Of a stretch of DNA of 64,000 nucleotides, positions 35,334 to 48,225 are shown one piece after another. The stretch's first letter is position 1. Every line of letters starts with the position of its first letter. This stretch comes from Blastomyces gilchristii SLH14081 (taxonomy: Eukaryota > Ascomycota > Eurotiomycetes > Onygenales > Ajellomycetaceae), in the NCBI RefSeq assembly GCF_000003855.2, contig NW_003101674.1, forward strand, positions 920,734 through 984,733, written 5' to 3'. A model generated the notes under the pieces. That model worked only from the letters and a program-made list of their open reading frames with translations. It was not told where the DNA came from and did no database searches. Made by a program: the position numbers and the translations under genes.

Positions 35334-36530
35334 CTCTCACGAAGACGTTTCCCGGGTCTGGAATACGCTCGCGAGTGATTGCAATACAGAATTGTAGCTG
35401 TTGGCAACTCCCCACCCCCCGAGCAAGACCTGAGGATGTGCTGTTGAAACCATGGATCATGAAAAGGAAGACGAGACGAAAACCAAGCAAACAAGGGGCA
35501 GGAATCGAGACCAAAGAGATCTTCCAGGATGGTGTGATGGTCCGATAAATTTGACTGAGCGGCCAGAATTTTCCTGCTGTTTCCTGCTGTTTTCTCCTTT
35601 TTCTTTTCTTCATTTCTTTTTCTTTTTCTTTTTTTTTCAAGTTTTCCCTACAACCTACCTATTTCGTCAGATAACTTGTACTCTCTCAAGGGTGTCTTTA
35701 GAGAAGTGAGGTCATAATTTCTGCAGGAAGAACGTGACGCTGAGTTCTCAGATAACTGAATCAGCTTTGCGTGGATTTGCAACAGAAAGAGAAAGAAAAA
35801 TAAAAAATAAAAAGGGGGGGGGGGGGGGGGGGTAAAAAAGAGACAGATGAAGAGAGAGGGAGAACAAGAACAAGCATGCGGCGGAATTTACCTGTGTCAG
35901 GCAATTATTAGAAGGGATATAAGGCCGCAAGTGTCTGTGTGCTTTTTGGATATTGTTACGGTTGAAATTGATTCGGGGCGCTCTGGACCTGGGGACAGAA
36001 TGAAATACTATCAGTCACTTTGCCATTCATTTCTGTTACTGAATATATTTTATTTTATCTATTGTAATTTTATATTATCTGTTTCCTTCTAATTTTACCA
36101 TTGTTGACATTGTGTTTGTGTGAATATTTAAACAGGGTGTTGTTTTTGACATGTAAATTTCTACTGGTGTTGCACATCCCTGCTGCTATACAGAGTATTC
36201 AATTGCCCTTTGATAAATTTTTGCACCAGCAGTGATAATTATTTGCCTGTTCCCACCCTTCACTCGAATTGTTATCTAACTAACTATCCAACCATACATC
36301 ATCCAGTGGCTTGAATATTTTTCCGTGCCGGGAAATTGGGTTTTCACCTACGTTAGTAGTTAAACTAGTCGGTGGAACGAAATTCCGTTGCAAACGGATC
36401 AAACATGTCAAACATGGCAAAGTTTTGACCCCAGGATAATCAATATTTGAGTCGCAAGGCGACAGAACCAGATATCATGGCATGATTGTCGTTTTGCTTC
36501 GACCGGTCAACTCAGCATTAGGAATAAACA
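35334..36530. other. Intergenic region between hapC and PRP16 with a 19-G tract
   Basis: hapC 3' UTR, then an A-rich block ending in 19 consecutive G (35814-35832), then A/T-rich DNA that serves as the PRP16 upstream region. No coding or RNA gene seen. Confidence 0.6.
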
Positions 36531-39500
36531 ATGGCCCGAGAAGACAGTCCCAAACGCCGGAAGCTGGACTCAGACCGCTTCACTCCAACATCATCCCATC
36601 CGAGCCAGACATCCAAGCACATTTACGCCCCCCGAAGTCGGCTCCACCGCAACAGAGAGGACAAGTATGGCAGCACCAGCCGTGCGTCCACCCCCCGCGG
36701 AACACGCAATGGAGATTCAACCCCACACCAGGAGACTTTCCAAGGCGTAGAACCTCTTGTCGACATCGAAGACACCCTTGCACTGGACCGGGACTGGTAC
36801 GCTGGCGATGAACTAGGACATACTTTCGGTGACGAGACGCATAACCCATTCGGCGGGGCCGACAGCACATGGGCAGATCAACAGCGGGAAGCAGCGCTGT
36901 CTGAGAAGAAGAATAGCAAGCGTGTCAGTGCCCGCGCTGCGCAGAAGCAGAGAGATGTCGACGCTTGGGAGACGAATCGCATGTTGACCTCTGGCGTGGC
37001 GCAGAGGAGGGAATATGATGCTGACTTTGAAGATGACGAGGATTCTACTCGTGTACATTTGCTCGTACATGATTTACGGCCACCGTTTCTGGACGGCCGG
37101 ACGGTTTTTACGAAGCAGCTTGAACCCGTCCCTGCAGTGCGGGATCCGCAGAGCGACATGGCTGTGTTTAGTCGGAAGGGAAGTAAGGTTGTGCGCGAAA
37201 AGAGAGTACAGAAAGAACGGCAGAAACAGGCGCAGGATGCCACTAATGTGGCTGGGACGGCTCTGGGGAATCTCATGGGCATTAAGGAGGATGAGGGAGA
37301 TAGTGCTATAGCAGTCCCCGGGGAGGAGGAGGCACAGCATAAGGGTAGTAAATTTGCGGCGCATTTGAAGAAGAATGAAGGAGCTAGTGCGTTTAGCAAG
37401 AGCAAAACTCTGAGGGAGCAGAGGGAGTATCTGCCTGCTTTTGCAGTCAGGGAGGAACTCTTGAGGGTCATTAGGGACAACCAGGTAGTTATTGTCGTTG
37501 GGCAGACTGGTTCGGGTAAGACTACCCAGTTAACGCAGTTTCTTTACGAGGATGGTTATGCAAAACTTGGAATGATTGGCTGTACGCAGCCACGGCGTGT
37601 CGCTGCGATGAGTGTTGCGAAGCGGGTCAGTGAGGAGATGGAAGTTAAGCTGGGAGGGCTTGTTGGGTATGCCATTCGTTTTGAGGATTGCACTAGCAAT
37701 GAAACAGCTATCAAGTGTGCGTTATGGACCCTTTGAACTTTTCACGTGAGAGAATGCCAACTAACGTCTGCATTTACCGCTAGACATGACCGACGGTGTG
37801 CTATTAAGAGAATCTCTAGTCCAGCCAGACCTTGACAAATACTCTTGTATTATCATGGACGAGGCCCACGAGCGAGCGCTGAATACGGATGTTTTGATGG
37901 GCCTCATTAAAAAGGTGCTTGCGCGCAGACGGGATCTGAAGCTCATTGTCACTTCAGCCACAATGAATGCTGAACGGTTCTCGAAATTCTACGGAGGGGC
38001 TCCAGAATTCTTTATCCCTGGACGAACATTTCCGGTGGACATTCAATATTCGCGATCGCCTTGTGAAGACTATGTTGACAGTGCGGTGAAGCAGGTTTTG
38101 GCTATCCACGTTTCCCAAGGACCTGGGGATATTCTTGTTTTCATGACCGGACAAGAGGATATCGAGGTGACTTGTGAATTGATAGCGGAGCGTTTGGCTC
38201 TCCTAAATGATCCTCCGAAGATTAGCATTCTACCAATATACAGTCAGATGCCTGCAGATTTACAAGCTAAAATTTTCGATAAAGCACCGCCTGGAGTTAG
38301 GAAGGTGATAGTTGCCACCAACATTGCAGAAACTAGTTTAACTGTCGATGGAATCATGTATGTGGTCGATGCCGGTTTTTCCAAGTTGAAGGTTTATAAT
38401 CCGCGAATGGGTATGGACACCCTCCAAATCACGCCCATCTCGCAAGCAAATGCGTCGCAGCGTGCTGGTCGTGCTGGGCGAACCGGTCCTGGCAAGGCCT
38501 ATCACTTATTCACAGAACTTGCGTTCAAAAACGAGTTATACATCCAAACTATCCCTGAAATCCAGCGAACGAACCTGTCCAACACTGTGCTACTGTTGAA
38601 ATCGTTAGGAGTCAAGGATCTACTCGATTTCGACTTTATGGATCCACCGCCGCAAGATACCATTACTACATCGTTGTTTGATCTCTGGGCATTGGGTGCC
38701 ATCGATAATCTTGGAGACTTAACACCAATGGGTCGCCGCATGAGTGCTTTTCCCATGGACCCATCTCTTGCGAAGCTTCTCATCAGTGCGTCTGAAGAAT
38801 ATGAATGTAGCGAGGAGATGCTAACGATCGTGTCAATGCTTTCTGTACCGGGTGTATTCTACCGACCCAAAGAGCGCCAAGAGGAATCAGATGCTGCTCG
38901 AGAGAAATTTTTCGTGCCTGAGTCCGACCATCTCACCCTGCTTCATGTATACACGCAGTGGAAATCGAACGGCTACTCGGATTCATGGTGCATAAAACAT
39001 TTCCTGCATTCCAAAGCGTTGCGCCGTGCCAAGGAGATCCGCGAGCAGCTGTACGATATCATGACAATGCAAAAGATGACCATAACAAGCTGCGGAACCG
39101 ACTGGGACGTCATACGAAAGTGTATATGTTCTGGGTATTACCATCAGGCCGCCAGGGTCAAGGGGATTGGTGAGTATATTAATCTCCGCACGAGCGTCAC
39201 GATACAACTTCACCCGACGAGTGCGCTATACGGCCTTGGTTATCTACCCGACTATGTAGTGTACCACGAATTGATCTTAACTAGCAAGGAGTATATGTCT
39301 ACCGTTACATCTGTGGATCCTCGGGTAAGTTTTGATTCAACCCACTTGTAGCATCGCTGCGTTTTCTTTCTTTATATTCAACATGACCACTTCCGTCTTC
39401 CTTAAGAAGAGCCAACCACCTCCAATACCTCACTATATCTGGATGGCTAACATAAACCTCAAAAACCTCTAGTGGCTTGCCGACCTAGGTGGAGTCTTCT

Positions 39501-39823
39501 ACTCGATAAAAGAAAAAGGGTACTCAGCCCGAGAGCGTCGTGTGACAGAGCACGAATTCAACAGACGGATGGAAATCGAGGCGCAAATGGCTGCTGATCG
39601 CGAGCGCGCAGCTGAGCAGGAGCGGAAAAAGACCGAAGACGACGCGTTACGGAGGAAACGGGACGCGGAACGAGGGTCTGCTAGTATGGGGGTAAGGACC
39701 GTGGTGAGGCGGCCTGCCTCTGGGACAACAGCTGTAAGGAGGCCTGGATCTAATGTGGCTGCCGGCGGGGGTGGGAGTGTGGTTAAAAGACCAATTATGA
39801 AAAGGGGTGCGAGGGGGTTTTGA
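36531..39823 (+). CDS. PRP16: Pre-mRNA splicing DEAH-box RNA helicase Prp16 (DHX38)
   Basis: Exons 36531-37716, 37784-39324 and 39473-39823; 1025 residues. A charged, disordered N-terminus contains [17 protein letters not shown] and [20 protein letters not shown], both Prp16 hallmarks. The helicase core follows: [11 protein letters not shown] (motif I), CTQPRRVAA (Ia), [14 protein letters not shown] (II, DEAH), TSATMNAE (III), [12 protein letters not shown] (VI). Next come winged-helix, ratchet and OB domains ([48 protein letters not shown]). The C-terminus is basic with Arg-Arg-Pro repeats. Prp16 is the nuclear ATPase that remodels the spliceosome after the first transesterification. Domain order and length are normal for filamentous fungi. 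Confidence 0.96.
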
Positions 39824-40260
39824 TGCTAGGTTTTTTTCCCTCCTAGACCGGAATGAGATTTGGAATAGATTCAAACTATGGCATATTTAGAGCTTTAGAG
39901 CTGTTTATATTTCTATCTTGGAGACCCGTTAGGGATGTAAATTAGTCACGTCGAGGCAAATGATATGTCATTCTAACACACCATGGGCTGTTCAGACCAG
40001 TGAGGGATTGCACTGTTATACTGGGTTTAACAAATGACATAAAAATACTCGTTCATAATTTTACCAGCCCTGGGGACATATCTAGTCCCCGTGCCATAAC
40101 TCCCTAACGACTCGGAAACCACGCATGATAGTCTATTTAATTGGTCTCAAGACCTTGAGCAGTTGGTAGTATTATATATCGTACATAACTGCTAGTTGTT
40201 TAAAAACGTAGACAGCAGCAGAAGAAATGTAAAAAAGAGTGTAAAGGACGAAGAGCCGGC
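39824..40260. other. Convergent intergenic region
   Basis: 437 bases between the 3' ends of PRP16 (+) and OST2 (-). Nothing beyond presumed UTRs and terminators. Confidence 0.6.
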
Positions 40261-40984
40261 TCAGTTGATAAAATTGATGCAGAAGAAGTGCAGTATCAAA
40301 CTGCCAAACACATAGTCCGCGAACGCCCTATAAAAATACACAGGTCAGTCTCAGCTCGACATAATTTTAGGCTTTCTGCAGAGCTTGTCCCCATCATATG
40401 CACTAGGCCGGGAAGGAGGGCAATAGGCAAATAATCCTGGAAATTTTTGACACATAGGACCACCAACCTTTCACTAGATAAGCCGTTCGACGGTAGATCC
40501 TCATTCGTCGGTTTCGAGACGGTTTTGGATGTAGACGTAGCCTTTCCATCTTTCCCTCCCTGGTGGCTCGTCTGCATTCTCAAACTAGCAGTGAGAACGA
40601 ATTGGCCGACAGCGGAGGAGAAGCCGCTGAGAAACGCGTTAAATGGCTAAATTTTAAGATAGGTTTTAATCATTGTTAGCTAAAGGGACTTCCAGAAAAA
40701 GCAAGGGGAAAGAAAGAGGAGGGACAGAAATGACTTACATAGTTCCCGGCCAGCATACAGTATAGAAATTGTACGCCTCCTACAATAAGTAGAAATGCCA
40801 TAAATGCATCTAGTTGAAGTGTTCTTCTGGGTGTTTGTTCTAGATATTGCTGCCAGATACCAACTACAATGTTTTGAGGTTGAGAGTTGGGAGAAAGTGA
40901 GGCGCTTGCTTTTGTTGGAATTGGACTGAGAGTCGCCTTTGCTGGCGTAGAGGTTGATGATGCAACACGGCGTTTTGGAGCCAT
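40261..40984 (-). CDS. OST2: Oligosaccharyltransferase subunit Ost2 (DAD1 family)
   Basis: Exons 40739-40984, 40468-40646 and 40261-40327; 163 residues. After a Ser/Thr/Ala-rich cytosolic head, RRTLQLDAFMAFLLIVGGVQ and FLYCMLAGNYPFNAFLSGF form the first hydrophobic hairpin, SAVGQFVLTASLRMQ the next, and the end RAFADYVFGSLILHFFCINF is the signature DAD1 C-terminus. The lysine/serine-rich insert between the last two segments (SHQGGKDGKATSTSK...) is usual in moulds. Ost2 is an ER-membrane subunit of the complex that transfers the lipid-linked glycan to Asn residues. It is divergent from the TMEM14 gene. Confidence 0.95.
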
Positions 40985-41354
40985 TGTGGTGATAGCTGCG
41001 GCAATGGAACGGTTCTAAAAGAAGAAATGCGAGGCGGATAAGATATAGTATTCTTTTCGATCCAACGTATCTGCACCGTTAGGGATGTAAAGCGGGCAAT
41101 GGCGTCCAGTTCCCTCAACCTGCGCATCCATGATCTATCGAAGTTTAGAACAAGAACAGGTAGTCGCATATCACATGACCGTACTCATCATCACGTGATC
41201 TCGGGCCCGATGGCCCAAGCTCCATCCAAGCTTAAAATAAACTTCCACCGAGTTGACACTTCCACACCCACTATATCGCTGCTACGACGCATAGCCGGTT
41301 TGTTAAACACGATCTCCCAAGCCACAAGTGTTAAGAAGCGCACGAAAAGTAACA
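40985..41354. promoter_or_regulatory. Bidirectional promoter between OST2 and the TMEM14 gene
   Basis: 370 bases separate the two start codons. Near the middle lies the 10-bp palindrome ATCACGTGAT (41190-41199), a CACGTG E-box of the sort bound by bHLH or bZIP factors, with a related TCACATGACC about 15 bases upstream. Two short GC patches but no clear TATA. One palindromic site could serve both ER/mitochondrial membrane-protein genes; this is inference. Confidence 0.55.
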
Positions 41355-41832
41355 ATGGTGGGTACGGAGCTTATCGAAGCCCCAATCCCCCTCGTCCCTC
41401 TCCTCCTTTCCCCTCATATTCTAGCGCAGCCACGCAGCCACGCTTCCCTGTTATCTCGCTTCATCCCACTGGACAAGAGCTTAACATCCCCAACAGCCCT
41501 CTTCTCAAAACATCACCATCTCAGCCGCCGCGCTGTCCGTCCTGACATCCTGTGGCGGCATCATCGGTTACGCGCGCACCGGATCCATCCCTTCCATCGC
41601 CGCCGGCCTCTCCGTCGGCGCCCTTTACGCCCTCAGCTACTATCGACTCCAAGGCCAACAATCCTTCGGCGAAGAATTGAGCCTGATAGCCTCGACTGTG
41701 TTAGCGGGAAGCGCGATCCCTAGAGCGCTGAAGACGAGGAAGCCTGTTCCCATTGGCCTGAGTATCCTGGCTACATATGGCTTGATTGTTTTTGGATTAG
41801 CATATAAGGGGAAAAGGGCGACCAGGGTTTAG
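41355..41832 (+). CDS. TMEM14 / UPF0136 family small membrane protein
   Basis: The best model has an exon that is just the start codon (41355-41357), a GTGGGT...CAACAG intron with CTTAAC branch sequence, and exon 41497-41832; 112 residues. The product begins MPSSQNITISAAALSVLTSC and continues GGIIGYARTGSIPSIAAGL, SVGALYALSYYRLQG, STVLAGSAIPRALKTRKPVP and ATYGLIVFGLAYKGKRA. It has four hydrophobic helices and the GGIxGYxRxGSxPSLxAGxxxGxLY signature of the TMEM14 family, whose members sit in mitochondrial or ER membranes (human TMEM14C is linked to porphyrin import). The family is certain; the start-codon-only exon is the least certain part, though it gives the normal family length. Confidence 0.82.
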
Positions 41833-42361
41833 AAGCTTGGAATATTGAATTTTAGATTTAGAGCATGCCATGGGCGCGTGGGTGTAGGCTAATGTGAGGC
41901 CAGGTATCCAGTTATGGCTGGGCTATCCGATGGTGTTAGGAGGTGATTCTTAGTAATTTTCATCGGGCCACGGATGTCATGCGACCAGTTGAGCTTGTGA
42001 GGCTAGATTTTACGAAAGGTTTGGCACCTGAGAGTGCGCGATTAACTGGATTCAGATGATGTATGATTCAGTGGATTGAAGTTTCATATCAGATTCTTGA
42101 GTTCACAAATTGAGTGTAATGTTAGTATGACAGAACAAAAGTTGTATATAAAATATGAATGTGATAACTATTCCACACATTTCTTCTCTCGAGGAGGTAT
42201 AGGGGTGGAATATAGGGAATGATTAGAGGTAGTGAATAGGGGGGAAAGGGGAAAGAAGATACATGAAATATGAATGCGGAAGTATGCTAACAGATCATAG
42301 AAATAAAGCTTCCCACGACAAAGGGAACACTCAAAAACAATCCATATCCCTAGCAGAATCG
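41833..42361. other. Convergent intergenic region
   Basis: 529 bases between the TMEM14 gene (+) and the RTC4-domain gene (-), A/T-rich and without recognisable features. Confidence 0.6.
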
Positions 42362-43901
42362 TCATTGTCTGCCAACCTGTTTAATGACATCATCTGGCTG
42401 CTTATTGATCAGATTCCCGATTTCCATACTATCCGTCAATACCTGTCGCGCACCTGCGTCGTCAAGGCCCATATCTTCTTTAACCAGCATTACTGCCAAC
42501 TCCGGAACCATGACAGACTGCACAAATCCAGAAACCCCAGCAGCCTTTATCAGGTGGTCTGTTGGTGCTAGGTGCTTGAATTTCCCCGCAAAGTGGCTAA
42601 TGATGGCATCCATCCTGTGCAAATGTACCGAGTTAGTATATTGAACGCACTATTACAGCAAAATATAGACGGAATGAATGCGGGTTTTACATCTTCTTTG
42701 CCCCCCAGGGGCCATAATAACCAGGTAAAAACTTATCCGCTTCATCCTCGTCAACCGTCAAACGCAGGTTTCCCTTCTTCTTCCCAGTACGGGATGACTC
42801 GAGCTCATTTCGGTAGAATGAAGACTTTTTCATTGTTAAGATTTGATCCAGCTCCACATAATGCTTCTCGATACGTTTGTGAAGATTCTCCCAATTAATC
42901 GTTGGATATCCCCTGTTAGCCCATTCATACTCTGCGGCTCTGATCCTGTGATCCCTGCAGAACTGAGCTTTCTTCCTGTAACTAAGATTCTTAGGGGACC
43001 GCAAATCATCTATGAACCTGGGATCAACCGCTTGGTCACACATGGGACAAATTATAGCCTTTTGTCTTGGTGTGGCACAGTCAAGTTCGTGTTTTTCGGC
43101 TTCTGCTAGATGGAGGCTTATGGAGGAAGATATTGAACTGAGTGAGGACAATGACGAATCGCCATCGTCATCGTAATCATCGAAGTGTGATGTGCCAGTG
43201 AAAAGTGATGCGCTAGATGTGACCTCATTTGGGAAGGAAAGGGGCGTCTTGAACTTAGGCCCGTTAGAGGAGACCTGGGATGAATGAATGGCAGACTGCC
43301 CATCCTCCGCGGTAGAAACGGGAACTTCAAAGTGTTTCGATGATTTCCTGCTCGGGGCAGCATGTATATTGGTCGCCCCATACTGTCTTTTCGTTGGAGG
43401 GGGCCGGTATGGAGAGAAGAGAGAATCGCTTTCCATGAAAATAGGCTTACGCGGGGTCTCCTTAGGCGACGTAGGTAGGGAAGGCTTCACCCTTCCCGAT
43501 CGTCTTTCTCCTTTCCGCGGGGTATCTATGACTTTCTTCCTCCGCTTTGGTGGCCGTTTATCGTCCTCACCGTACAAATCGGCGTCAACCCTGGTGTTTC
43601 CAGCCGATCTGCTCGCCGCTTCTTTTGGCGACCGGGAATATGATTTCCATGTGGGTTCAGGGGAAGGTGGGAGTTCCGAATGTGAATTCAGTTGTTCACT
43701 CTCGTCAGTGGAGCTGAGCGGTTCATCGTCTGTTGCGGGTTCCGGCTTAACCTTCCTGTTAGTCGAACCATTGGGTCCTGGACCTGAATCTCTCCGGTTT
43801 ATCAACTGACCCCCGGCCTGGGTTAGCGGCGCCCCTCCCGTATGATTATGTCGTGTTTGGAATGTTGCGGCATAGCTGGAATTAGGTCTTTTGGGTATCA
43901 T
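42362..43901 (-). CDS. RTC4-like domain protein
   Basis: Exons 42691-43901 and 42362-42614; 487 residues, start MIPKRPNSSYAATF. About 280 residues are Ser/Pro/Lys-rich and disordered, with a nuclear-localisation-like stretch (RPPKRRKKVIDTPRKGERR). Then a conserved C-terminal part has a CPMC motif followed by a cysteine and histidines (QFCRDHRIRAAEYEWANRG), INWENLHKRIEKHY, FLPGYYGPWGAKKM and, in exon 2, MDAIISHFAGKFKHLAP and GFVQSVMVPELAVMLVKEDM. This matches the RTC4-like domain, named after yeast Rtc4 (restriction of telomere capping). Its molecular role is not established; a nuclear location is likely from the basic cluster. Confidence 0.8.
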
Positions 43902-44718
43902 TGTTTAGAGGCGCAGTGGGTAGCCAGGTAGGCAGTGAGAGGTAAGGAGCCGCACCAGGAGGAATTGATGAGCAAATGTACAGTCCTGTGGACCGGTTAT
44001 TGAGAAGCGAGCGCGATAACCACTTCATATGCAAAGAGGAGCAGCAGTATCTATCGAGTGATATCTATTGTCGCGCTAGATAATATGGCTTTGCGTTGAG
44101 ATGACACGCTTGCAACTAGGTTGATGGGGTGCAATCGAAGGCTGGGCGGGCGTGCTGAGAGCTGTTTGCCAAGCATGTCGGCTCTCCTCTCTGGCGCGCT
44201 AGCGGATGTATTTTTCTAGGAATAGAATCATTTTACACATGAGAGTTCATTACACTAAACATACCTCCTGAGCATTTGGCTCGAATATTTGAAGAAAAAG
44301 TGTTCGCACAATCAAGAACACAACATCTATTAACCAGTCTTTTGCGAGAATATGGGGCTTAAATGTACCGTATAGATATCTGATCCACGGAAATCAAAAT
44401 AGGTAAAAGGACATACCCACGTTCTAAAAGAAAAATGTCGAAGTCATTGGGCAGCCAGTCATGGACGATAAATGGACTCCCTAGCACCATGTGGGATTCA
44501 TAGAGTAACACCGCGGCAAACATTGAAAGACATTGCCATCCATCTAAAAATATGTATATATATTGATTAGGTTCAAAACAAGTGTGGTGTAAAGGATATA
44601 TGCAAAAAATGTAATACAGGGAGCGACTGTATGTAAGTAGAAATCATATACATCAGCCGAATGAGCGGAAGGAAAGGAACAAAACAAGAAAAAACCAAGC
44701 GCCCCCGAATGCTATTCC
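43902..44718. other. Intergenic region
   Basis: 817 bases: promoter of the RTC4-domain gene and 3' flank of the DUF726 gene, both on the minus strand. No gene or repeat recognised. Confidence 0.6.
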
Positions 44719-47700
44719 CTATTCAAAAGTCATCTTCATATCTCCGTCTTTTCGTTCATTGTAATCGTCATCGGCCCAGGCGTTATGACTGAGATTAATA
44801 CTGCCAAATCTTGGGCTGACTCCGCTGGACGGTATTGGTGATGGTGATAAATTCATAAAGGATAAGTCACGGGACAAGTCGTGGGATAAGGACGACGACG
44901 ATGCCGGCGGTGAGTGTGAAGGAGGGCTGGCATATGATGAATCAAACGTCATCTGTATCTGGTCGTCATGGCCGTCGTGATTGCGCTCAACTGAGTCATG
45001 CCGGCTCCCAAAATTACTCGATGGTGCTTTTGAGGGTGAACAATGAAGGTCATTGGCTGCGGGCATCTCTGTATTCGAAGGCGTCTCAGTACCCCCTGAT
45101 GGTTTTTCACTCGACGAATATCGAGGTAGAGGGGGCGGCGAATTGAGATCAATTTTTATTGGGGGCAAAGTGGATTCTAGCTGCTTCACTTCCATTTGCT
45201 CCGATGCTAGCTCGGCGCGGATAGCATCGATATCAAATAGAACATTATCAGAGGCAGAACCGAGGCTACTTTCGCGCGAAGAGTGGTCCTTCCGATCAAC
45301 GTCATAAGTTTCCCACCCCTTCTTTCGGGCCAGTTTCCCACGCTTAAAGAAACCAAACTTAGCTTTGTCTGGTTCTGCTTCTGCTTCTTTCCGTGCTTCG
45401 TCAATTTCACGAATCAACTCTCGTTGTCTTTCTGAATGCTTGTCTGGGTCAGGATCTTCGATTTCGGTAAACTCATCGCTCTCAACTTCCCATCCTAGTT
45501 CACGGAGTAATCTTGGCATCGCCGCGCGATAGGCCATGTGCCCGTTGACGAACTGTGTCACATCCATATTTTCAATGCCAGGAACATTCTCAACAGGTGC
45601 AAGGCCGGCTACCCGCATAATTCCACCACTGGTTGCTCGGAATAGGTACCCAAGAATCCAGTCATTGGAAGCATAGCCATTCACAAACCTGCCCGATACG
45701 ACGCTTCGCGCCTTCGTATACTCATCTTTATTTGCAACGATTGGCGAACCGAACAGATAGACGTTTTGAATTAGTCCATGGGCACCCTTGCTCGCAAGCT
45801 CTTTCAAACAAGAGAAAATTACGCGTGATCCCAGAGAGAAACCTATCAAGGTTATCGGTCGATTGCCAAGGTTTCGAGCCATGATGGAATCAGCCATAAT
45901 GAGACCGGTTGCATTGGCACGGACTAGGGACACATTCCACGGATTATCAATCAAATATGAAAGCTTAGTTAGCACAATTGGGAGTTGTAAAGATGCCATT
46001 AGAGCAACAAGGATTGTGTTTCCTAGGACTTGCTGAAGACCTTGAGTGAGAGCCTAGATTGATATTAGAAACACGAAAAGTAGAAATTATCGACGCAACA
46101 GTTGCACATTACATACCTCTGTAGCGAGAATATTAATTGTATCCCCCATACTTTGAAGCATCTCCGGTTCCCAAAGGACGGAATAGATATCGCCTATGAT
46201 AGGGTCGACAGTGCTGAATGGTAATCGGACATCGTCAACCTTTCCAGTCATCCATCCAGAAACAGTAACAACAAGGTTAGCCCTCTTATTATTATGTAAG
46301 GGGCGATATTCAAACGTTTTCACAGCACCGGTTCTTCTATGAGACGCTCTGACTGCAATTGTTCCACCGGTAAGAGTAGCACCCGATGCAATAAGTGCTG
46401 TTCCCCCAGCACCTCCCAGGAAGGCGCCAGTCCCCGTGACTCCGATGGTAGTAAACCCAGCGGCAAGACCTGCACCGATAACTGGAGCGAGTAATCCTGC
46501 TGAAAGGCCAATTACCAGGCCTCCACCAACTGTTGCAAGGCCCATGATCATATATCTTTTCTTTAAGGCTTGTTTCCGTCGCGCTTCCATATGTTCTGCC
46601 TCATCCCAGGTCTCTTTACTTTTCTCCTCCTGCATTTCCAAAGCATCAATCACCCGCTTTTCAAACCGGCATATTTGCGACCAGGACACATCTAAGGCAT
46701 CTCCAACTCGTTCCAGTAATCGTCGTGAGCGAGCATCATATGTTGAGTCAGCAAGAAGTACTAAAAAGAGGTCGCAGAGTACAGTCCATCGAAGATCGAT
46801 GTCGATCTTTTCTGACGTCGGCATTTCAGACGGGGACTTGACGTTTGGTAAATCTTCATCGGCGTGAATTTCGTATGGAGGGGGTGGTGTTGGTGGCAAC
46901 GAACATTGCTCAGAAGCTACAGATGTGTCACTTGAGCCAAGGGACTTTTCCATGTGGACTGCTGATGAAGTGGGCGGTCTGGTCGAAGTAGACTCGCTAC
47001 ACAGAGGGTTTTTAACTCGCGAATTTTGCATAAGCGGCGGGACAAGATCTGTCGGCTGGACACCATGTTCTGCTAGCTGCTCGATCATTATTTGTTCCGC
47101 AGAATCTATATCCATATGTGCATAGAGTCGTATCATCATCTGCTGACCCCACTTGGCCATGGAATCGATGGCTGAGGCGATATATTTTTTCGAGGATCTT
47201 GATGGCCGAAAAGTCTCAAACTCTTTTACCATTTGATAGATCATTAGTCTTGTCACTCCAACGTACGCAATTCTTTGTCCTTCCGTTAGAAGATCTTTCG
47301 TGGCCTGTAGTTGCGCGAGAGGATCCCGTTGTTCGTCTTCCACCCCAATCGCATTACTCTCCGGCTCCTTAAAAAGGTATTTAGTATCGTCATCTAGGCT
47401 CGTGACTGACTGCGCATCTTCGTCGATCTGGACCCGAGTGTACCCCCTTCCAGCACCTCCCAACCCCTGGTATACAGCTGCATCGTCCTCCAGTGCAGCT
47501 CCGCGAGCAACAATCCTACCGTAGTCGTCATAGATATCAAATTCCCCCAAAGCGGGCATATCTTTCCAGTCATCTTCATCAACATTGTCATTTTCATTGA
47601 CCTCATCCTCCTCCTCCTCTACAACAATACGCTGATGTGACCATTCGGAAATAACTGCCGCGCTTGGCCCGCGTTTGTGGTTTCTTGAAATTTCTGAGGT

Positions 47701-48225
47701 TTGGGACTGAGGCTTGTTTGAGTTCTCTGGTGCGTCAGGCTGTTTCGACCCACGTAGGGGATCTATTGTTGGTAAGTCCTCCGGTTTTTTGGAGACGCTG
47801 GCAGTTGAAGTTGGCTGCGAAACATTTCGCTCCTGAGTCGTAATATCCGATGCAGCGGTGAACGGTCCTGCATCATTTTTCGATAATCGTGATTCTTGTG
47901 TGCTTTCGTTAGAAACTGGCGGAGTTACCACATTGTTATTTACGGGCTTCGACCGACTCGCCGTGTCTGGTGGTTCATGCTTGCTTGGCCGTGGGGACTG
48001 GCTAGGGGCCCGAATAGGTAATCCAAACTCGTCAAAATCTGAGACCGGTGATCTTCCTTCTTTACTTGATTCGACAAATTTTGTGGTCTCCAGTTTATTC
48101 GTTGCTGTGTTCGAGACAACTGCCGCGCCAGGGAGTGTCAGCGCCCCATCCTCACCAGCTTGTGCTGGACCAGGGACAGCTTGGAAAGAATCCAAGGATT
48201 TCGAGGGGTCGGTAGAGGGGTTCAT
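44719..48225 (-). CDS. DUF726 family putative membrane-associated lipase (TMCO4/Mil1-like)
   Basis: Exons 46117-48225 and 44719-46053; 1147 residues, start MNPSTDPSKSLDSF. An approximately 330-residue disordered acidic N-terminus precedes a helical region. A glycine-rich hydrophobic segment follows (YMIMGLATVGGGLVIGLSAG, then LLAPVIGAGLAAGF and on), likely one or two membrane passes. Then comes an alpha/beta-hydrolase part with FEYRPLHNNKRANLVVTVSGW, SVLWEPEMLQSMGDTINI, PITLIGFSLGSRVIFSC (the G-x-S-x-G nucleophile elbow is GFSLG) and NVYLFGSPIVANKDEY. The Ser/Pro-rich C-terminus is disordered. This is the DUF726 family (human TMCO4; yeast YFL034W/Mil1). Hydrolase activity is inferred from the motif. 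A TTCAG acceptor nine bases before the ATG suggests a leader intron. Confidence 0.88.
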
